Positions 39,186-47,483 are shown, counted from the stretch's first letter. The stretch is 47,928 bases of DNA from CAZPUI01 sp964415525 (GCA_964415525.1 CAYQAS010000018.1:1-47928); one strand, 5' to 3'. Numbers and translations are program-made. The notes: generated from the sequence alone by a model not told the origin.

Positions 39186-40298
39186 ATGAACCAGAACGCT
39201 GAAGCCGCCTTCGCCCTTGCCCGCCGCCTGCGCCTCGGTGGAACCGACATCGCCAAGATCGTCGGAGCCTCGGCCTACGGGGGCCCCTACGACGTGTTCC
39301 TGAGCAAGGCCGGCCAGGATACCTTCCAGGGCAACAACGCCACCCGGGCGGGGAAGTATTTCGAATCCGGTGTCGCCCAGTGGTATTCGGACCAGACTGG
39401 CCGCCAGCTGCACAAGCTTCATCCAGACCTCGACCGGGGGCTCCTCCTGGTTGAGACGGGGGACGAGTGGGCCGTCCAGCATGTAGAACACCCCTTCCTG
39501 GCTGGAACGCCTGACTTCCTCACGGATGCCCCCGACCTGGGCCTGGAAATCAAGACGGCCGCCGAGGAGATGCTCTACAAGACCGATGCGGACGGGATCC
39601 CCTACTGGGGGCCGGATGGCACCGACGAGGTTCCGATGGACTACATGGTCCAGTGCCAGTGGTACATGGGGCTGACCGGGCGCCGCCGCTGGGACTTGGC
39701 CGCCTTCTTCTTCGGCCCCAAGCGCGAATTCCGCCTCTACCACCTGGACTTCGACCAGGAGCTTTTCGCCCTGCTGATCGAGAAGGGCGTGGCCTTCTGG
39801 ACCGGGCACGTCGAGAAGAACGTCCCACCGCCCATGGACCTGATGCCATCCGACCTGGTGCGCGCCCACCTCATGAACCAGGCTCGGACTGGAAAGGTCG
39901 TCGAAGCCACCCCTGACCTCGAGGTGCTGTCTCTCGATCTGGCCGACGCCAGCGCTGCACGCAAGGCGGCCGAGGACCGCGAGGATGCCATCAAGGCCAA
40001 GCTCGCCGAGCGCATGTCGGATCTGGGCGCCCAGAAGATCGAGGGCAAGACCCAGGGTGCGAAGTGGAGCGTGGCCATTCAGGGCGGCGGCACATACCAG
40101 AAGGTCAACAACGGCTTGGTCATCAAGGCCTTCTACAAGCGCCTCTCCGACCTCGGGGTGAGCGAGGAGGAACTGGAGGGCACCCTCTCTGCCTACACCA
40201 CGTCCGTCTCCAAGACTCCCTACATCCGCGGCTACTTCAACAGCCTCAAGAAGCTCAATGCAGCCCCCGCCCCCGCGGCCCAGCCCCTTTCTGCCTGA
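39186..40298 (+). CDS. Lambda exonuclease / YqaJ-like nuclease
   Basis: The 370-residue enzyme has the YqaJ pattern of PD-(D/E)XK exonucleases: LGGTDIAKIVGASAYGGPYD at the start, a conserved glutamate in GKYFESGVAQWY, the catalytic D-x(n)-ExK in LAGTPDFLTDAPDLGLEIKT, and the later MVQCQWYMGLTG. It would degrade one strand of double-stranded ends to give 3' overhangs for annealing. About 100 C-terminal residues beyond the core form helices of unknown role. The putative annealing protein follows immediately. Confidence 0.9.
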   Translation: MNQNAEAAFALARRLRLGGTDIAKIVGASAYGGPYDVFLSKAGQDTFQGNNATRAGKYFESGVAQWYSDQTGRQLHKLHPDLDRGLLLVETGDEWAVQHVEHPFLAGTPDFLTDAPDLGLEIKTAAEEMLYKTDADGIPYWGPDGTDEVPMDYMVQCQWYMGLTGRRRWDLAAFFFGPKREFRLYHLDFDQELFALLIEKGVAFWTGHVEKNVPPPMDLMPSDLVRAHLMNQARTGKVVEATPDLEVLSLDLADASAARKAAEDREDAIKAKLAERMSDLGAQKIEGKTQGAKWSVAIQGGGTYQKVNNGLVIKAFYKRLSDLGVSEEELEGTLSAYTTSVSKTPYIRGYFNSLKKLNAAPAPAAQPLSA

Positions 40299-40310
40299 TC
40301 CGGAGACGCG

Positions 40311-41348
40311 ATGAATCACCAGCTAATCACCCCCACCCCCGGCGCCATGATGTCGCCCGCTGCCCCGGCCCAGCCTATGGGCGTCATCGAAAGCGCGTCC
40401 GCTTCCGCCGCCGCCCTCGCCCGGGCTTCCGTCGAGGCGCGCTACATCATGGCCATGCGCCAGCCCCGCAACATCGACATGGTCCGCCTGAAGGTGCTCG
40501 ACGCCTGCAAGCGTTCCTCCTTCGCCGAGACGGCGCGCTATGCCAAGCCCATCGGTGGTTCCAAGGTCGAGGGCCCCAGCATCCGCTTCGCGGAGGAGGT
40601 CGCGCGCTGCATGGGCAACATCCAGGTCGAGAGCGCCATCGTCCACGAGGACCAGCGCCAGCGCATCATCCGCATCACGGTCACCGACCTCGAGGCGAAC
40701 CTGACCTACCCGACCGACATCCTGGTCGAGAAGCAGGTCGAGCGCAGGAAGGTACGCGACGGCCAGCAGGTCATCGGGCAGCGCATGAACACCTCCGGCC
40801 AGACGGTCTTCATCGTCGAGGCCACCGAGGACGAGCTCCTGGTGAAGGCGGCCGCCCTCACCTCCAAGGCTGTGCGCACCGCGGTCCTCCGCCTGCTCCC
40901 GGGCGACATCCTGGATGAGGCCATGGAGCAGGTGCTCCTCACGTTGCGCAGCCGGGACGAGAAGGACCCTGACGCTGCCAGGAAGAAGCTCTGCGACGCC
41001 TTCTACGGTATGGGTGTCAGCCCCGAGAACCTGGTCGAATACCTCGGCCATCCCATCGCTCAGTCCACTCCGGCTGAACTGCAGGACCTGCGCCAGGTCT
41101 ACGCCGCCCTGAAGGAAGGCGAGGCCACGTGGGCGAAGGTGATGGAGACCCGCCAGGGTCCGAAGGATGACCGCAAGCCCGATGGTGGCGCTGCGGCCGC
41201 GGCTCCCGCTCAGCCCCGCCGGTCCCGGGCGGATGCCCTGAAGGGGAACCTGCAGGGTGAGCAGCCCGCCGCCCAGGCCGCTCCAGCAGCTGCCACCACA
41301 GCAGCTGCGGCTGAGGCCGACGAAGCACCCTGGCCTGAAGAGGCCTGA
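40311..41348 (+). CDS. Putative single-strand annealing protein
   Basis: The 345-residue protein follows the exonuclease, the place of a RecT/Erf/Beta-type partner. The core (about 30-250) includes KPIGGSKVEGPSIRFAEEVA, then RCMGNIQVESAIVHEDQRQR and a beta hairpin with charged turns; the GPSIRFAEEVARCMGNI stretch is like that of Rad52/RecT-type annealing proteins, but I cannot assign the family firmly. The C-terminus is a disordered Ala/Pro linker ending in DEAPWPEEA, an acidic tip like that of SSB proteins, which recruits partners. Confidence 0.6.
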   Translation: MNHQLITPTPGAMMSPAAPAQPMGVIESASASAAALARASVEARYIMAMRQPRNIDMVRLKVLDACKRSSFAETARYAKPIGGSKVEGPSIRFAEEVARCMGNIQVESAIVHEDQRQRIIRITVTDLEANLTYPTDILVEKQVERRKVRDGQQVIGQRMNTSGQTVFIVEATEDELLVKAAALTSKAVRTAVLRLLPGDILDEAMEQVLLTLRSRDEKDPDAARKKLCDAFYGMGVSPENLVEYLGHPIAQSTPAELQDLRQVYAALKEGEATWAKVMETRQGPKDDRKPDGGAAAAAPAQPRRSRADALKGNLQGEQPAAQAAPAAATTAAAAEADEAPWPEEA

Positions 41349-41349
41349 C

Positions 41350-41523
41350 GTGACCACCAAGGCCGCCATCCTCCTCGCGCTGGCCTTCGCTCTGCACGCC
41401 CTTTGGGTCGCCGTCTCCCGGCGGCGGCCCTCCGGGGCCCTCCTTCGCCTGAAACGCCGCATCCTCCGCAACGCCCTCCACGCCGGCTGCCCTCACCAGG
41501 CACTTCGCTGGATGCCCCTCTGA
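41350..41523 (+). CDS. Small single-pass membrane protein, 57 residues
   Basis: A GTG start two bases after the previous stop encodes a hydrophobic N-terminal segment (about 4-20, AAILLALAFALHALWVAV) followed by a very basic arm (SRRRPSGALLRLKRRILRNA). The topology suggests an inner-membrane anchor with a cytoplasmic basic tail. The family is unknown. Confidence 0.6.
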   Translation: MTTKAAILLALAFALHALWVAVSRRRPSGALLRLKRRILRNALHAGCPHQALRWMPL

Positions 41524-41536
41524 TCCCGAGGCCACC

Positions 41537-41776
41537 ATGACCACCCAGGAACCCATGCTCTACGACACCAAGGCCGCCGCCGCGGTGCTGAGCGTCAGCC
41601 CCGGCTTCCTCGAGCAGCTGCGCGTCATTGGCGGCGGCCCCGACTTCATCAAGGTCAAGGGCCGCGGCCGGCACGGTTTCGTCGTGCGCTACACCCCTGA
41701 CTCGCTTCGTGCCTGGGTGGCGTCCCAGCAGTCCTTCCAGAACACGACCCAGGCCGACCTCGCCCAAGGCGCCTGA
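41537..41776 (+). CDS. Excisionase-like HTH protein
   Basis: The 79-residue product has a MerR/HTH_17-type DNA-binding domain: DTKAAAAVLSVSPGFLEQLR, a wing GGPDFIKVKGRGRHGFVV, then RYTPDSLRAWVASQQ. This small winged-helix type includes many phage excisionases. It is the best candidate for the directionality factor of this prophage, although it lies in the early operon, 40 kb from int along the integrated map but only about 7 kb in the circular form. A role as a general early regulator is the alternative. Confidence 0.7.
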   Translation: MTTQEPMLYDTKAAAAVLSVSPGFLEQLRVIGGGPDFIKVKGRGRHGFVVRYTPDSLRAWVASQQSFQNTTQADLAQGA

Positions 41777-41847
41777 GCGACCCCCTCCCGAACCTTCTCC
41801 AGGTAGGCCAAAGCGCCCGCCCTGGGATCTCCCTACCCGAGGAACCC

Positions 41848-43134
41848 ATGCAGATCCTTCGACTCGAAGCCGAGAACTTCAAGCGCCTGCGCGCCATCCA
41901 GATCGACCCCAAGGGTGACCTGGTGCTTGTCGCCGGTCGCAACGCCCAGGGCAAGAGCAGCGTCCTGGACGCCATCGCCGCAGCCCTGATGGGGAAGGAT
42001 GCCTGCCCGGCTGACCCCATCCGTCATGGCGAGCAGAGTGCCACCATCCGCCTGGACATGGGCGACGTGGTCGTCACCCGGCGCTTCACCCCCAGCGGAT
42101 CCACCCTCACCCTCACCAACGCCGATGGCGCGAAGTTCCCCAGCCCCCAGAAGATGCTCGACTCCCTCCTGGGCGCCCTGACCTTCGACCCACTGGAGTT
42201 CACCCGCATGCGGCCGCGGGATCAGTTCGACCAGCTGAAGGCCGTCGCCCGGGTAGATCTCGACCTGGACCAGCTTGAGGGTCTGAATCGCCGGGACTAC
42301 GAGCGGCGCACCGACCTCAACCGCGAGGCGAAGCATCTGCGCGCCCAGCTTGAAGGCCTCCGGATCCCCTCGGAGGTGCCGGAGGCGGTGGATGTTGCCA
42401 GCCTCTCTGAGCAGATCCGCGGCTTGATTGCGCGCCAGGAAGAGGCCATCAAGGTCTCCCGGGCCCGGCAGGCAAAGGAGGATGCGATCCAGACCCGGCG
42501 CGATCGCGTCGAGGAACTGCGCCGCCAGGCAATGGCCCTGCAGGAGGAGATCAAGGGGCTCAAGGCAGAACTCGACACCCTCCCCGAAGCCGAAAGCATC
42601 GAGGACCTGACGCAGCAGATGCAGCCCCTGAAGGAGGCCATCCAGCAGGCCGAGACTCAGAACCAGGCGGCCCAGCAGGCGCGCCAGGCGATCGCTCGGA
42701 AGGAGGATCTTGAGACCCGGGCCGCGGGCCTCGAAGCGCAAGCCCAGAAGCTCACCGAATCGATGGAGGCACGGCAACGCGCGAAGGAGGAGGCCCTCGC
42801 CTCGGCCGCCTTCCCGGTCCCCGGCCTCTCCCTGGGCGACGGTCAGGTGCTCTTCAACGGGGTGCCCTTGGCGCAGGCCTCCAGCGCCGAGCAGCTCCGG
42901 GTCAGCACGGCCCTGGCTATGGCCGCCAACCCCAAGGTGAAGGTGATCCTGATCCGCGAGGGCTCCCTCCTGGACGAGGACGGCATGCGCCTGGTTGCCG
43001 AGCTGGCTGCGGGCCAGGGCTACCAGATCTGGTGTGAGAAGGTCGACAGCTCCCGCGCGGTGGGCGTGGTCATCGAGGACGGATCGGTCATCGCCGACAA
43101 CCAGGAGCCCCAGGAGATGGGGGTGTCGGCATGA
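41848..43134 (+). CDS. SbcC/RecF-like AAA ATPase
   Basis: The 428-residue protein begins with the ABC-type SMC/SbcC pattern: MQILRLEAENFKRLRAIQID and Walker A GRNAQGKSS at residues 30-38. A central coiled coil (about 150-310) is rich in Glu, Arg, Gln and Leu. The C-terminal part has SSAEQLRVSTALAMAANPKV, a signature-like helix, followed by VKVILIREGSLLDEDGM in the Walker B region, where an Arg-Glu replaces the usual Asp-Glu pair. A small SbcC-like partner for an exonuclease is plausible. Confidence 0.8.
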   Translation: MQILRLEAENFKRLRAIQIDPKGDLVLVAGRNAQGKSSVLDAIAAALMGKDACPADPIRHGEQSATIRLDMGDVVVTRRFTPSGSTLTLTNADGAKFPSPQKMLDSLLGALTFDPLEFTRMRPRDQFDQLKAVARVDLDLDQLEGLNRRDYERRTDLNREAKHLRAQLEGLRIPSEVPEAVDVASLSEQIRGLIARQEEAIKVSRARQAKEDAIQTRRDRVEELRRQAMALQEEIKGLKAELDTLPEAESIEDLTQQMQPLKEAIQQAETQNQAAQQARQAIARKEDLETRAAGLEAQAQKLTESMEARQRAKEEALASAAFPVPGLSLGDGQVLFNGVPLAQASSAEQLRVSTALAMAANPKVKVILIREGSLLDEDGMRLVAELAAGQGYQIWCEKVDSSRAVGVVIEDGSVIADNQEPQEMGVSA

Positions 43135-43733
43135 AGGCCCGGAAGCACTGGACCAAGGTCAAGGACGGCGATTGGGTCTTTTGGGACGGCACGAAGGTCT
43201 ATCACGCCTCCCAATGTGGATGGATGGTCAGGTGGCCCGTCTCCTTTGCTGGCCAACCCCTCGCCGAAGGCGTCGCCCACCTCACACGTGAGCAGGCCAT
43301 GCGCCACGTGGAAGAGGGCCGGCCTTCCCGCCCCTGGATCCGCCCGGATGGGGGAACTGCCCAGTTGATCAATGAAGATCTGACCACCCAATTCATCGCG
43401 GAACACCGGAGGATCCTGAAAGCTGGGGCCTCCACGGATGGGGTTCGACACGACCTGGAAGCCTCCATTTCCATCCCGGCCCAAGTCCTCACCGACACCA
43501 TCACGTTTTCCACCGGCCCCCGAGGCGGTGTGGACAAGGCCTACTTCCGCTTTCAGGTGGAGGGCATGAAGCTGCACTTCGCCGGGAAGAGCCTGGACCT
43601 GCCCCTCGCTGGCCCCACCTGGTTCCACGGCGAAGCGCACATCGATGAGCGTGTCGCCCGGGAGCTACTCACGAAGGCCGGGGCCTTGAAGAACGACCCC
43701 CTCGAAGGGATGAAGGAGGCGGCCTGTGGCTGA
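43131..43733 (+). CDS. Hypothetical early protein, 200 residues
   Basis: The product starts MKARKHWTKVKDGDWVFWDG and is a mixed alpha/beta protein. A tryptophan- and glycine-rich N-terminal part (about 1-75) is followed by a beta-rich segment (ITFSTGPRGGVDKAYFRFQV). It overlaps the SbcC-like gene by four bases and the next gene by eight. I do not recognise it. Confidence 0.72.
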   Translation: MKARKHWTKVKDGDWVFWDGTKVYHASQCGWMVRWPVSFAGQPLAEGVAHLTREQAMRHVEEGRPSRPWIRPDGGTAQLINEDLTTQFIAEHRRILKAGASTDGVRHDLEASISIPAQVLTDTITFSTGPRGGVDKAYFRFQVEGMKLHFAGKSLDLPLAGPTWFHGEAHIDERVARELLTKAGALKNDPLEGMKEAACG

Positions 43734-44010
43734 GCGCGACGTCATCCATGAACTGAAGATCTGGCCGGAACCCTATGCGGCCGTGGCCACAGGGCTGAAG
43801 GAATTCGAAGTCCGTCTCGACGACCGCGATTACCAGGTCGAGAACACCCTCTGGCTCCGGGAGTGGGATCCCGTCACCCAGGCCTACACCGACGCACCGA
43901 TGCTCTTCCGTCGCGTCGTCTACGTTCACCGCGGTTTGGGTATGCTCCCCGGCTTTGTGGTCCTCGGGATGAAAGCCTTCCCCCCAGCGATGGACATAGA
44001 GGTGGGCTGA
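43726..44010 (+). CDS. ASCH / DUF3850-like protein
   Basis: The 94-residue protein matches the DUF3850 pattern: VIHELKIWPEPYAAVATGLK, EFEVRLDDRDYQVENTLWLR, then EWDPVTQAYTDAP and FRRVVYVHRG. These small PUA-like ASCH domains bind RNA or modified nucleotides in other families. The start is a GTG. Its stop overlaps the next ATG. Confidence 0.82.
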   Translation: MAERDVIHELKIWPEPYAAVATGLKEFEVRLDDRDYQVENTLWLREWDPVTQAYTDAPMLFRRVVYVHRGLGMLPGFVVLGMKAFPPAMDIEVG

Positions 44011-44177
44011 TGAAGTCCCTCACCTTTGACGAATGGAAGGCCGCCGGCTTCCGCGTCCGCAAGGGCGAGAAGGCTACGGGCCGGAACCACCAGGGCCAGG
44101 CCACCTTCACCCGCGACCAGGTGAAGTCGGACGAGGACTTCGACCGCCAGAACAACCTGCGCATCGAGAGGGAGTGA
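44010..44177 (+). CDS. Small early protein, 55 residues
   Basis: The ATG overlaps the previous stop. The product MKSLTFDEWKAAGFRVRKGE and onward (GRNHQGQATFTRDQV) resembles short phage proteins with an ARDC/SAP-like antirestriction-style N-terminus seen in larger proteins, but no firm family can be named. It ends three bases before the HNH nuclease start. Confidence 0.6.
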   Translation: MKSLTFDEWKAAGFRVRKGEKATGRNHQGQATFTRDQVKSDEDFDRQNNLRIERE

Positions 44178-44179
44178 GC

Positions 44180-44896
44180 ATGGCCACCTTGAAGCGAACT
44201 CCCACGCCCCGGCGTCAATGGACCCCCGAGGAAGACGTCGTGATGCGGTCGCTGTACCCGATCTGCACAGCGGCTCAGGTTGCGCAGGAACTGGACAGGA
44301 CGAAGGCCTCCGTCTTCCAGCGCGCTCGCCTGCTTGGGCTCGAGAAGAGCGAAGCGTTCCTGCGGAGTGACCTATCTGGCCGGATCCAGCGGGGGAAGAC
44401 CAACGCCTCCATCGCGGCCACCCAGTTCAAGAAGGGGCAGCAGCCCTGGAATGCGGGAACCAAGGGGATCGCTGGGACGCATCCCAATTCCCGGAAGACC
44501 CAGTTCCGGAAGGGGCACAAGGCCGGCGTCGCCCTTGCAAAGGAGCAGCCGATCGGGGCCGAGCGGATTGCCGAAGGCGTCCTCCAGCGAAAGGTGAACA
44601 ACGACCTCCCCTTCCAGCGCCGCTGGCGTTCCGTTCACGCCCTCGTCTGGGAGGCCGCCCACGGTCCGATTCCTCCTGGGCACAAGGTGATCTTCAAGCC
44701 TGGGATGCACACGACCGTCACCGCGGAAATCACGCCCGAGAAGCTCGAGCTCGTTTCGAACGCCGAACTGATGCGCCGCAACAGCTTTCACAACCGCTAC
44801 CCGAAGGAAGTGGGCCTGCTGATCCAGATGAAGGGCCAGCTCACCCGTCGGATCAATCGAAAGACCGAGGAACTCAATGAGAAACAAGATCGATGA
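44180..44896 (+). CDS. HNH endonuclease with N-terminal HTH
   Basis: The 238-residue protein has a Myb/SANT-like HTH at residues 13-55 (RRQWTPEEDVVMRSLYPICT, AQVAQELDRTKASVFQRARL) and an HNH nuclease domain in the C-terminal half: the first histidine in SVHALVWEAAHGPIPPGHKV, the central asparagine in LELVSNAELMRRNSFHNRY and the final histidine in that segment. It resembles freestanding HNH homing endonucleases that spread between phages. The ATG at 44180 gives the natural HTH start. Confidence 0.85.
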   Translation: MATLKRTPTPRRQWTPEEDVVMRSLYPICTAAQVAQELDRTKASVFQRARLLGLEKSEAFLRSDLSGRIQRGKTNASIAATQFKKGQQPWNAGTKGIAGTHPNSRKTQFRKGHKAGVALAKEQPIGAERIAEGVLQRKVNNDLPFQRRWRSVHALVWEAAHGPIPPGHKVIFKPGMHTTVTAEITPEKLELVSNAELMRRNSFHNRYPKEVGLLIQMKGQLTRRINRKTEELNEKQDR

Positions 44897-45140
44897 CGTT
44901 CGGAACCACCTGGTGCAGGTGATGGAGGCCCTCAACGAGGAGAACGTCGATCCTGCAGCACTGGAGCGCACCATCGAGCGCGCGAAGGCCATGAGCAGCG
45001 TGGCGACCTCCTACATCAACGCGGTGAAGGTCGAGCTCGACGCCATCCGGCTCGCCGACGAGGTCGGGATGCTGCCCGGATCCGTGACAGAGCCCCTGAG
45101 ATGCGACCGCAACCGCCCCACGATCTCGGCGGGGAGGTGA
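44877..45140 (+). CDS. Conserved-type phage hypothetical protein, 87 residues
   Basis: The product starts MRNKIDDVRNHLVQVMEALN and is an all-helical protein (LERTIERAKAMSSVATSYIN). Short proteins of this form (VRNHLF-E-L and IERA-K motifs) recur in many temperate phages with unknown function. It overlaps the HNH gene end by 20 bases. Confidence 0.75.
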   Translation: MRNKIDDVRNHLVQVMEALNEENVDPAALERTIERAKAMSSVATSYINAVKVELDAIRLADEVGMLPGSVTEPLRCDRNRPTISAGR

Positions 45141-45143
45141 CGT

Positions 45144-45590
45144 ATGGCCCGTCCCCTGATGGTCTACTTCCACAAGCAGCCGACCTTCAACCACCATCGT
45201 CGGGTCTACATCGCTGCCAGATCGAAGGCCCAGGCCCATCGCATCTCGGGCATCTCCGTGGATCAGCTGGGCTACGGCCAGTCCATCGAGGCCGGCACCG
45301 GGTGGGCGCCCACGTTCATCAAGGATGAGGGCGTCTGGATGGAAATCCGCGACCACGCCGAGGAGGGCCACCTCTACGCCGACAAGTTCCATGAGTACGG
45401 GACGGACCGCTTCCGCGCCGATGTCCACGACATCGCCCCGCCCTCCAACGAAGCCGCCTGGATCCGCTGCGCCACGCTCGACGCTTGCAAGGAGACCTTC
45501 ACCCTCCTCATCGATCGCGCGCTGAAGGCCGCCGGACATCCATTGGAACCTCTGCAAGCAACCACCGTGCAACCGATGGAGGCGCCATGA
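45144..45590 (+). CDS. Hypothetical early protein, 148 residues
   Basis: The product starts MARPLMVYFHKQPTFNHHRR. The first half has beta strands and several aromatic residues (VWMEIRDHAEEGHLYADKF), the second a helix with TLDACKETFTLLIDRAL. No family is recognised. It overlaps the next gene by four bases. Confidence 0.68.
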   Translation: MARPLMVYFHKQPTFNHHRRVYIAARSKAQAHRISGISVDQLGYGQSIEAGTGWAPTFIKDEGVWMEIRDHAEEGHLYADKFHEYGTDRFRADVHDIAPPSNEAAWIRCATLDACKETFTLLIDRALKAAGHPLEPLQATTVQPMEAP

Positions 45591-46129
45591 AGAAGCGGCA
45601 GGTCTGGCGCTACTACTGCGAATTCTGCGGGAAGGCCTCCTGCTCCGGCGGCCACATGCGCCGGCACGAGGAGAGCTGCACCGCCAACCCGGAACGCATC
45701 TGCCGGATGCACGCCAACTGGATCGAGGAGCCCCAACCCACGATGGCGTCCCTCCTGGCCACCATCAAGGCCAAGCGCCCGGGTGAGCTTGTTTCCTTCG
45801 AGCCCTATTCGAACGACTTTCACCGGCAGGACATGGAACATGCAGCTGCCTGGGCCTCGTTGATGGAGTCCTTGGAGGAGGTTGCCCACGGCTGCCCAAA
45901 CTGCATCCTGGCGGCTCTCCGGCAATCGAGAATCGAATCCTACACGACTGGCCACGCCTTCGTGACAGGCCCCATCTGGGACTACAAGGCGGTCGTGCTG
46001 GAGTTCTGGGCGACCCACGAGAAACCGCGATCTCCCCGCAGCCATGGGGGCCTTGAGGCGAGCGCCGCAGCCCTTGCCGCCGAACTCGGAACCACTGGTG
46101 AGGCGCTGTTGGCTCGGATGGGGAAGTGA
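45587..46129 (+). CDS. Early protein with N-terminal zinc finger
   Basis: The 180-residue protein has a C2H2-like or ribbon finger near the start (YYCEFCGKASCSGGHMRRHE, then SC and C further on). The rest is helical (MEHAAAWASLMESLEEVAHG, then CPNCILAALRQS with another Cys pair). It may bind nucleic acid. The TGA overlaps the next ATG. Confidence 0.72.
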   Translation: MKKRQVWRYYCEFCGKASCSGGHMRRHEESCTANPERICRMHANWIEEPQPTMASLLATIKAKRPGELVSFEPYSNDFHRQDMEHAAAWASLMESLEEVAHGCPNCILAALRQSRIESYTTGHAFVTGPIWDYKAVVLEFWATHEKPRSPRSHGGLEASAAALAAELGTTGEALLARMGK

Positions 46130-46281
46130 TGGCGAAGCAGCAACGGATCCGGCCACACCTCCTCCCGATCTGCTTCTGGCTCTGGATTGTCCTGATGGTG
46201 TGGCTGATCCACCACTTCTTCCCTCAGCCCTACAGAAGCGACATCTGGTGGGGCTGCATTCTGTCCGCTCCTATTCCATGA
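46129..46281 (+). CDS. Small membrane protein, 50 residues
   Basis: The ATG overlaps the previous stop and the TGA overlaps the next ATG. The product is MAKQQRIRPHLLPICFWLWI and then VLMVWLIHHFFP, giving a single tryptophan-rich membrane segment after a basic start. The coupling on both sides supports a real gene. The function is unknown. Confidence 0.65.
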   Translation: MAKQQRIRPHLLPICFWLWIVLMVWLIHHFFPQPYRSDIWWGCILSAPIP

Positions 46282-46466
46282 GAGATGCACCCATGACCGT
46301 GCCGCCACACCCCTACGAATATTGGGCTGCCACCTGCATGGATTGCGGCTGGGCCGGAAGTTCAGCCCTGTGCGGTGGAGGCCACTCCATCGCCGACACC
46401 GGGGACTACTCCGACATCACCTGTCCAGCCTGCGATTCCCCCAACATCAGCGACACCAACCCATGA
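46278..46466 (+). CDS. Small zinc-ribbon protein, 62 residues
   Basis: Cys pairs in ATCMDCGWAGS and ITCPACDSPN, 30 residues apart, form a probable zinc ribbon. The ATG overlaps the previous stop as ATGA. No other domain is present. Confidence 0.68.
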   Translation: MRDAPMTVPPHPYEYWAATCMDCGWAGSSALCGGGHSIADTGDYSDITCPACDSPNISDTNP

Positions 46467-46792
46467 GGAATCCCATGAACATCGAAACCATTGAGTCTTC
46501 CGCCTTCAGCGCGATCCTCATCAAGGACGTGGATCGCCTGGACCCCATCACCGTCATTTTTCAGGACTTCAACCCCGGAGTCGGTCGCATCGTCGTGGAG
46601 TGCTACGGCGAGAGCTGGGCGTCCTGGTGGGGCGCTATGGGCGAACGGAACGTTCGGGAGTTCGTCGCCCGGTGCGATGACGACTACCTCAGCCGGAACC
46701 TGATCCGCGCCCGCCGGAAGCCCGTGAAGGCTGACGAGGAATACATCCGTCGCATTTCCTCCGCCATCATCAACGCCCTCAAAGCCGCTTAG
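46463..46792 (+). CDS. Hypothetical early protein, 109 residues
   Basis: The product (MRNPMNIETIESSAFSAILI at the start) has a beta-rich part (DPITVIFQDFNPGVGRIVVE) and a helical part (SWASWWGAMGERNVREFVAR) resembling small phage proteins such as DUF-type recombination accessories; no firm family can be named. Start at ATG 46463 (ATGA overlap) or 46475. Confidence 0.7.
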   Translation: MRNPMNIETIESSAFSAILIKDVDRLDPITVIFQDFNPGVGRIVVECYGESWASWWGAMGERNVREFVARCDDDYLSRNLIRARRKPVKADEEYIRRISSAIINALKAA

Positions 46793-46816
46793 AGCGGTCT
46801 TGACCAGGAGAACCCC

Positions 46817-46999
46817 ATGCCCCAAATGCTCGAATTCACTCACCCCGCCTGGGACTGCCCCCTGATCGTCTCGCCTCAGGGATGGAGAGGCATCATCCGG
46901 GATTGCGCCCCCAACGAAGTGGATTCCCCCGATCTCGTGGTGAAACCTATCGAAATGACCCAGGACGAAATTGACGCCCTCCCCGAGTGGGACGGCTGA
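46817..46999 (+). CDS. Small early protein, 60 residues
   Basis: AGGAG seven bases upstream supports the start. The product begins MPQMLEFTHPAWDCPLIVSP and ends acidic (MTQDEIDALPEWDG). No motif is recognised. Confidence 0.62.
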   Translation: MPQMLEFTHPAWDCPLIVSPQGWRGIIRDCAPNEVDSPDLVVKPIEMTQDEIDALPEWDG

Positions 47000-47013
47000 A
47001 TCCGGGAGCCACC

Positions 47014-47256
47014 GTGAGCATCAAAAACGACCTCGAAGCCCTCAATCGCCGCCGCGCCTTCCTTAAAACCCGTGTCGAAAACGCTCCGCACGGGCTTGAG
47101 CTCACCTACGACAAGCATGAGTACATGGCCCTCACTCGCGTCATCTCACTACTCGAAAAGGCTATGGCCGGGGACCGTCAAATTCCCTTGGACCAAAGGG
47201 TGCGCTCTGCCATTGGTAGATCTGGGGTGGGTAGTTCGCTGAATCAGAAACTCTGA
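47014..47256 (+). CDS. Small helical early protein, 80 residues
   Basis: A GTG preceded by GGGAG encodes a charged helical protein (SIKNDLEALNRRRAFLKTRV, ALTRVISLLEKAM). The last 20 residues are Gly- and Ser-rich. The stop overlaps the next ATG. Confidence 0.6.
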   Translation: MSIKNDLEALNRRRAFLKTRVENAPHGLELTYDKHEYMALTRVISLLEKAMAGDRQIPLDQRVRSAIGRSGVGSSLNQKL

Positions 47257-47423
47257 TGCCTACGCCCCCCACCCACCTCCCAGGATGCCTTCGCGACGAC
47301 TGCGTGTTCGAGCGCCTCCCTCAGCGGTTGCGAGAGCAGGCGGAGACCTTCGCCCGGGTGCGGCGCCTGGCGGAGCAGATGGCGGAGTTTTCTCCGCAGG
47401 CACCGCGGATTCCGGCCGCATGA
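47256..47423 (+). CDS. Small early protein, 55 residues, last of the rightward operon
   Basis: The ATG overlaps the previous stop as TGATG. The product starts MPTPPTHLPGCLRDDCVFER and has a basic amphipathic helix (LPQRLREQAETFARVRRLAE). A GC-rich hairpin lies 20 bases beyond the stop. Confidence 0.6.
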   Translation: MPTPPTHLPGCLRDDCVFERLPQRLREQAETFARVRRLAEQMAEFSPQAPRIPAA

Positions 47424-47445
47424 CCTACCGCAACCACCTTGATCA

Positions 47446-47465
47446 GCAGCCCCTTCGGGGGCTGC
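47446..47465. terminator. Terminator-like hairpin between convergent genes
   Basis: GCAGCCCC-TTC-GGGGGCTGC forms a strong stem. A T-poor tail follows on either strand, so termination efficiency is uncertain. It lies between the end of the rightward operon and the end of the leftward gene at 47484. Confidence 0.6.
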
Positions 47466-47483
47466 ACTCGTTTCAGGGCAGCT

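Noticed and set aside
38163..40319. A very long open frame on the minus strand (718 codons)
   Set aside because: It is antisense to the hypothetical gene and the clear exonuclease gene; its length follows from high GC in third positions, and its product is repetitive Gly/Val/Leu/His sequence without motifs.
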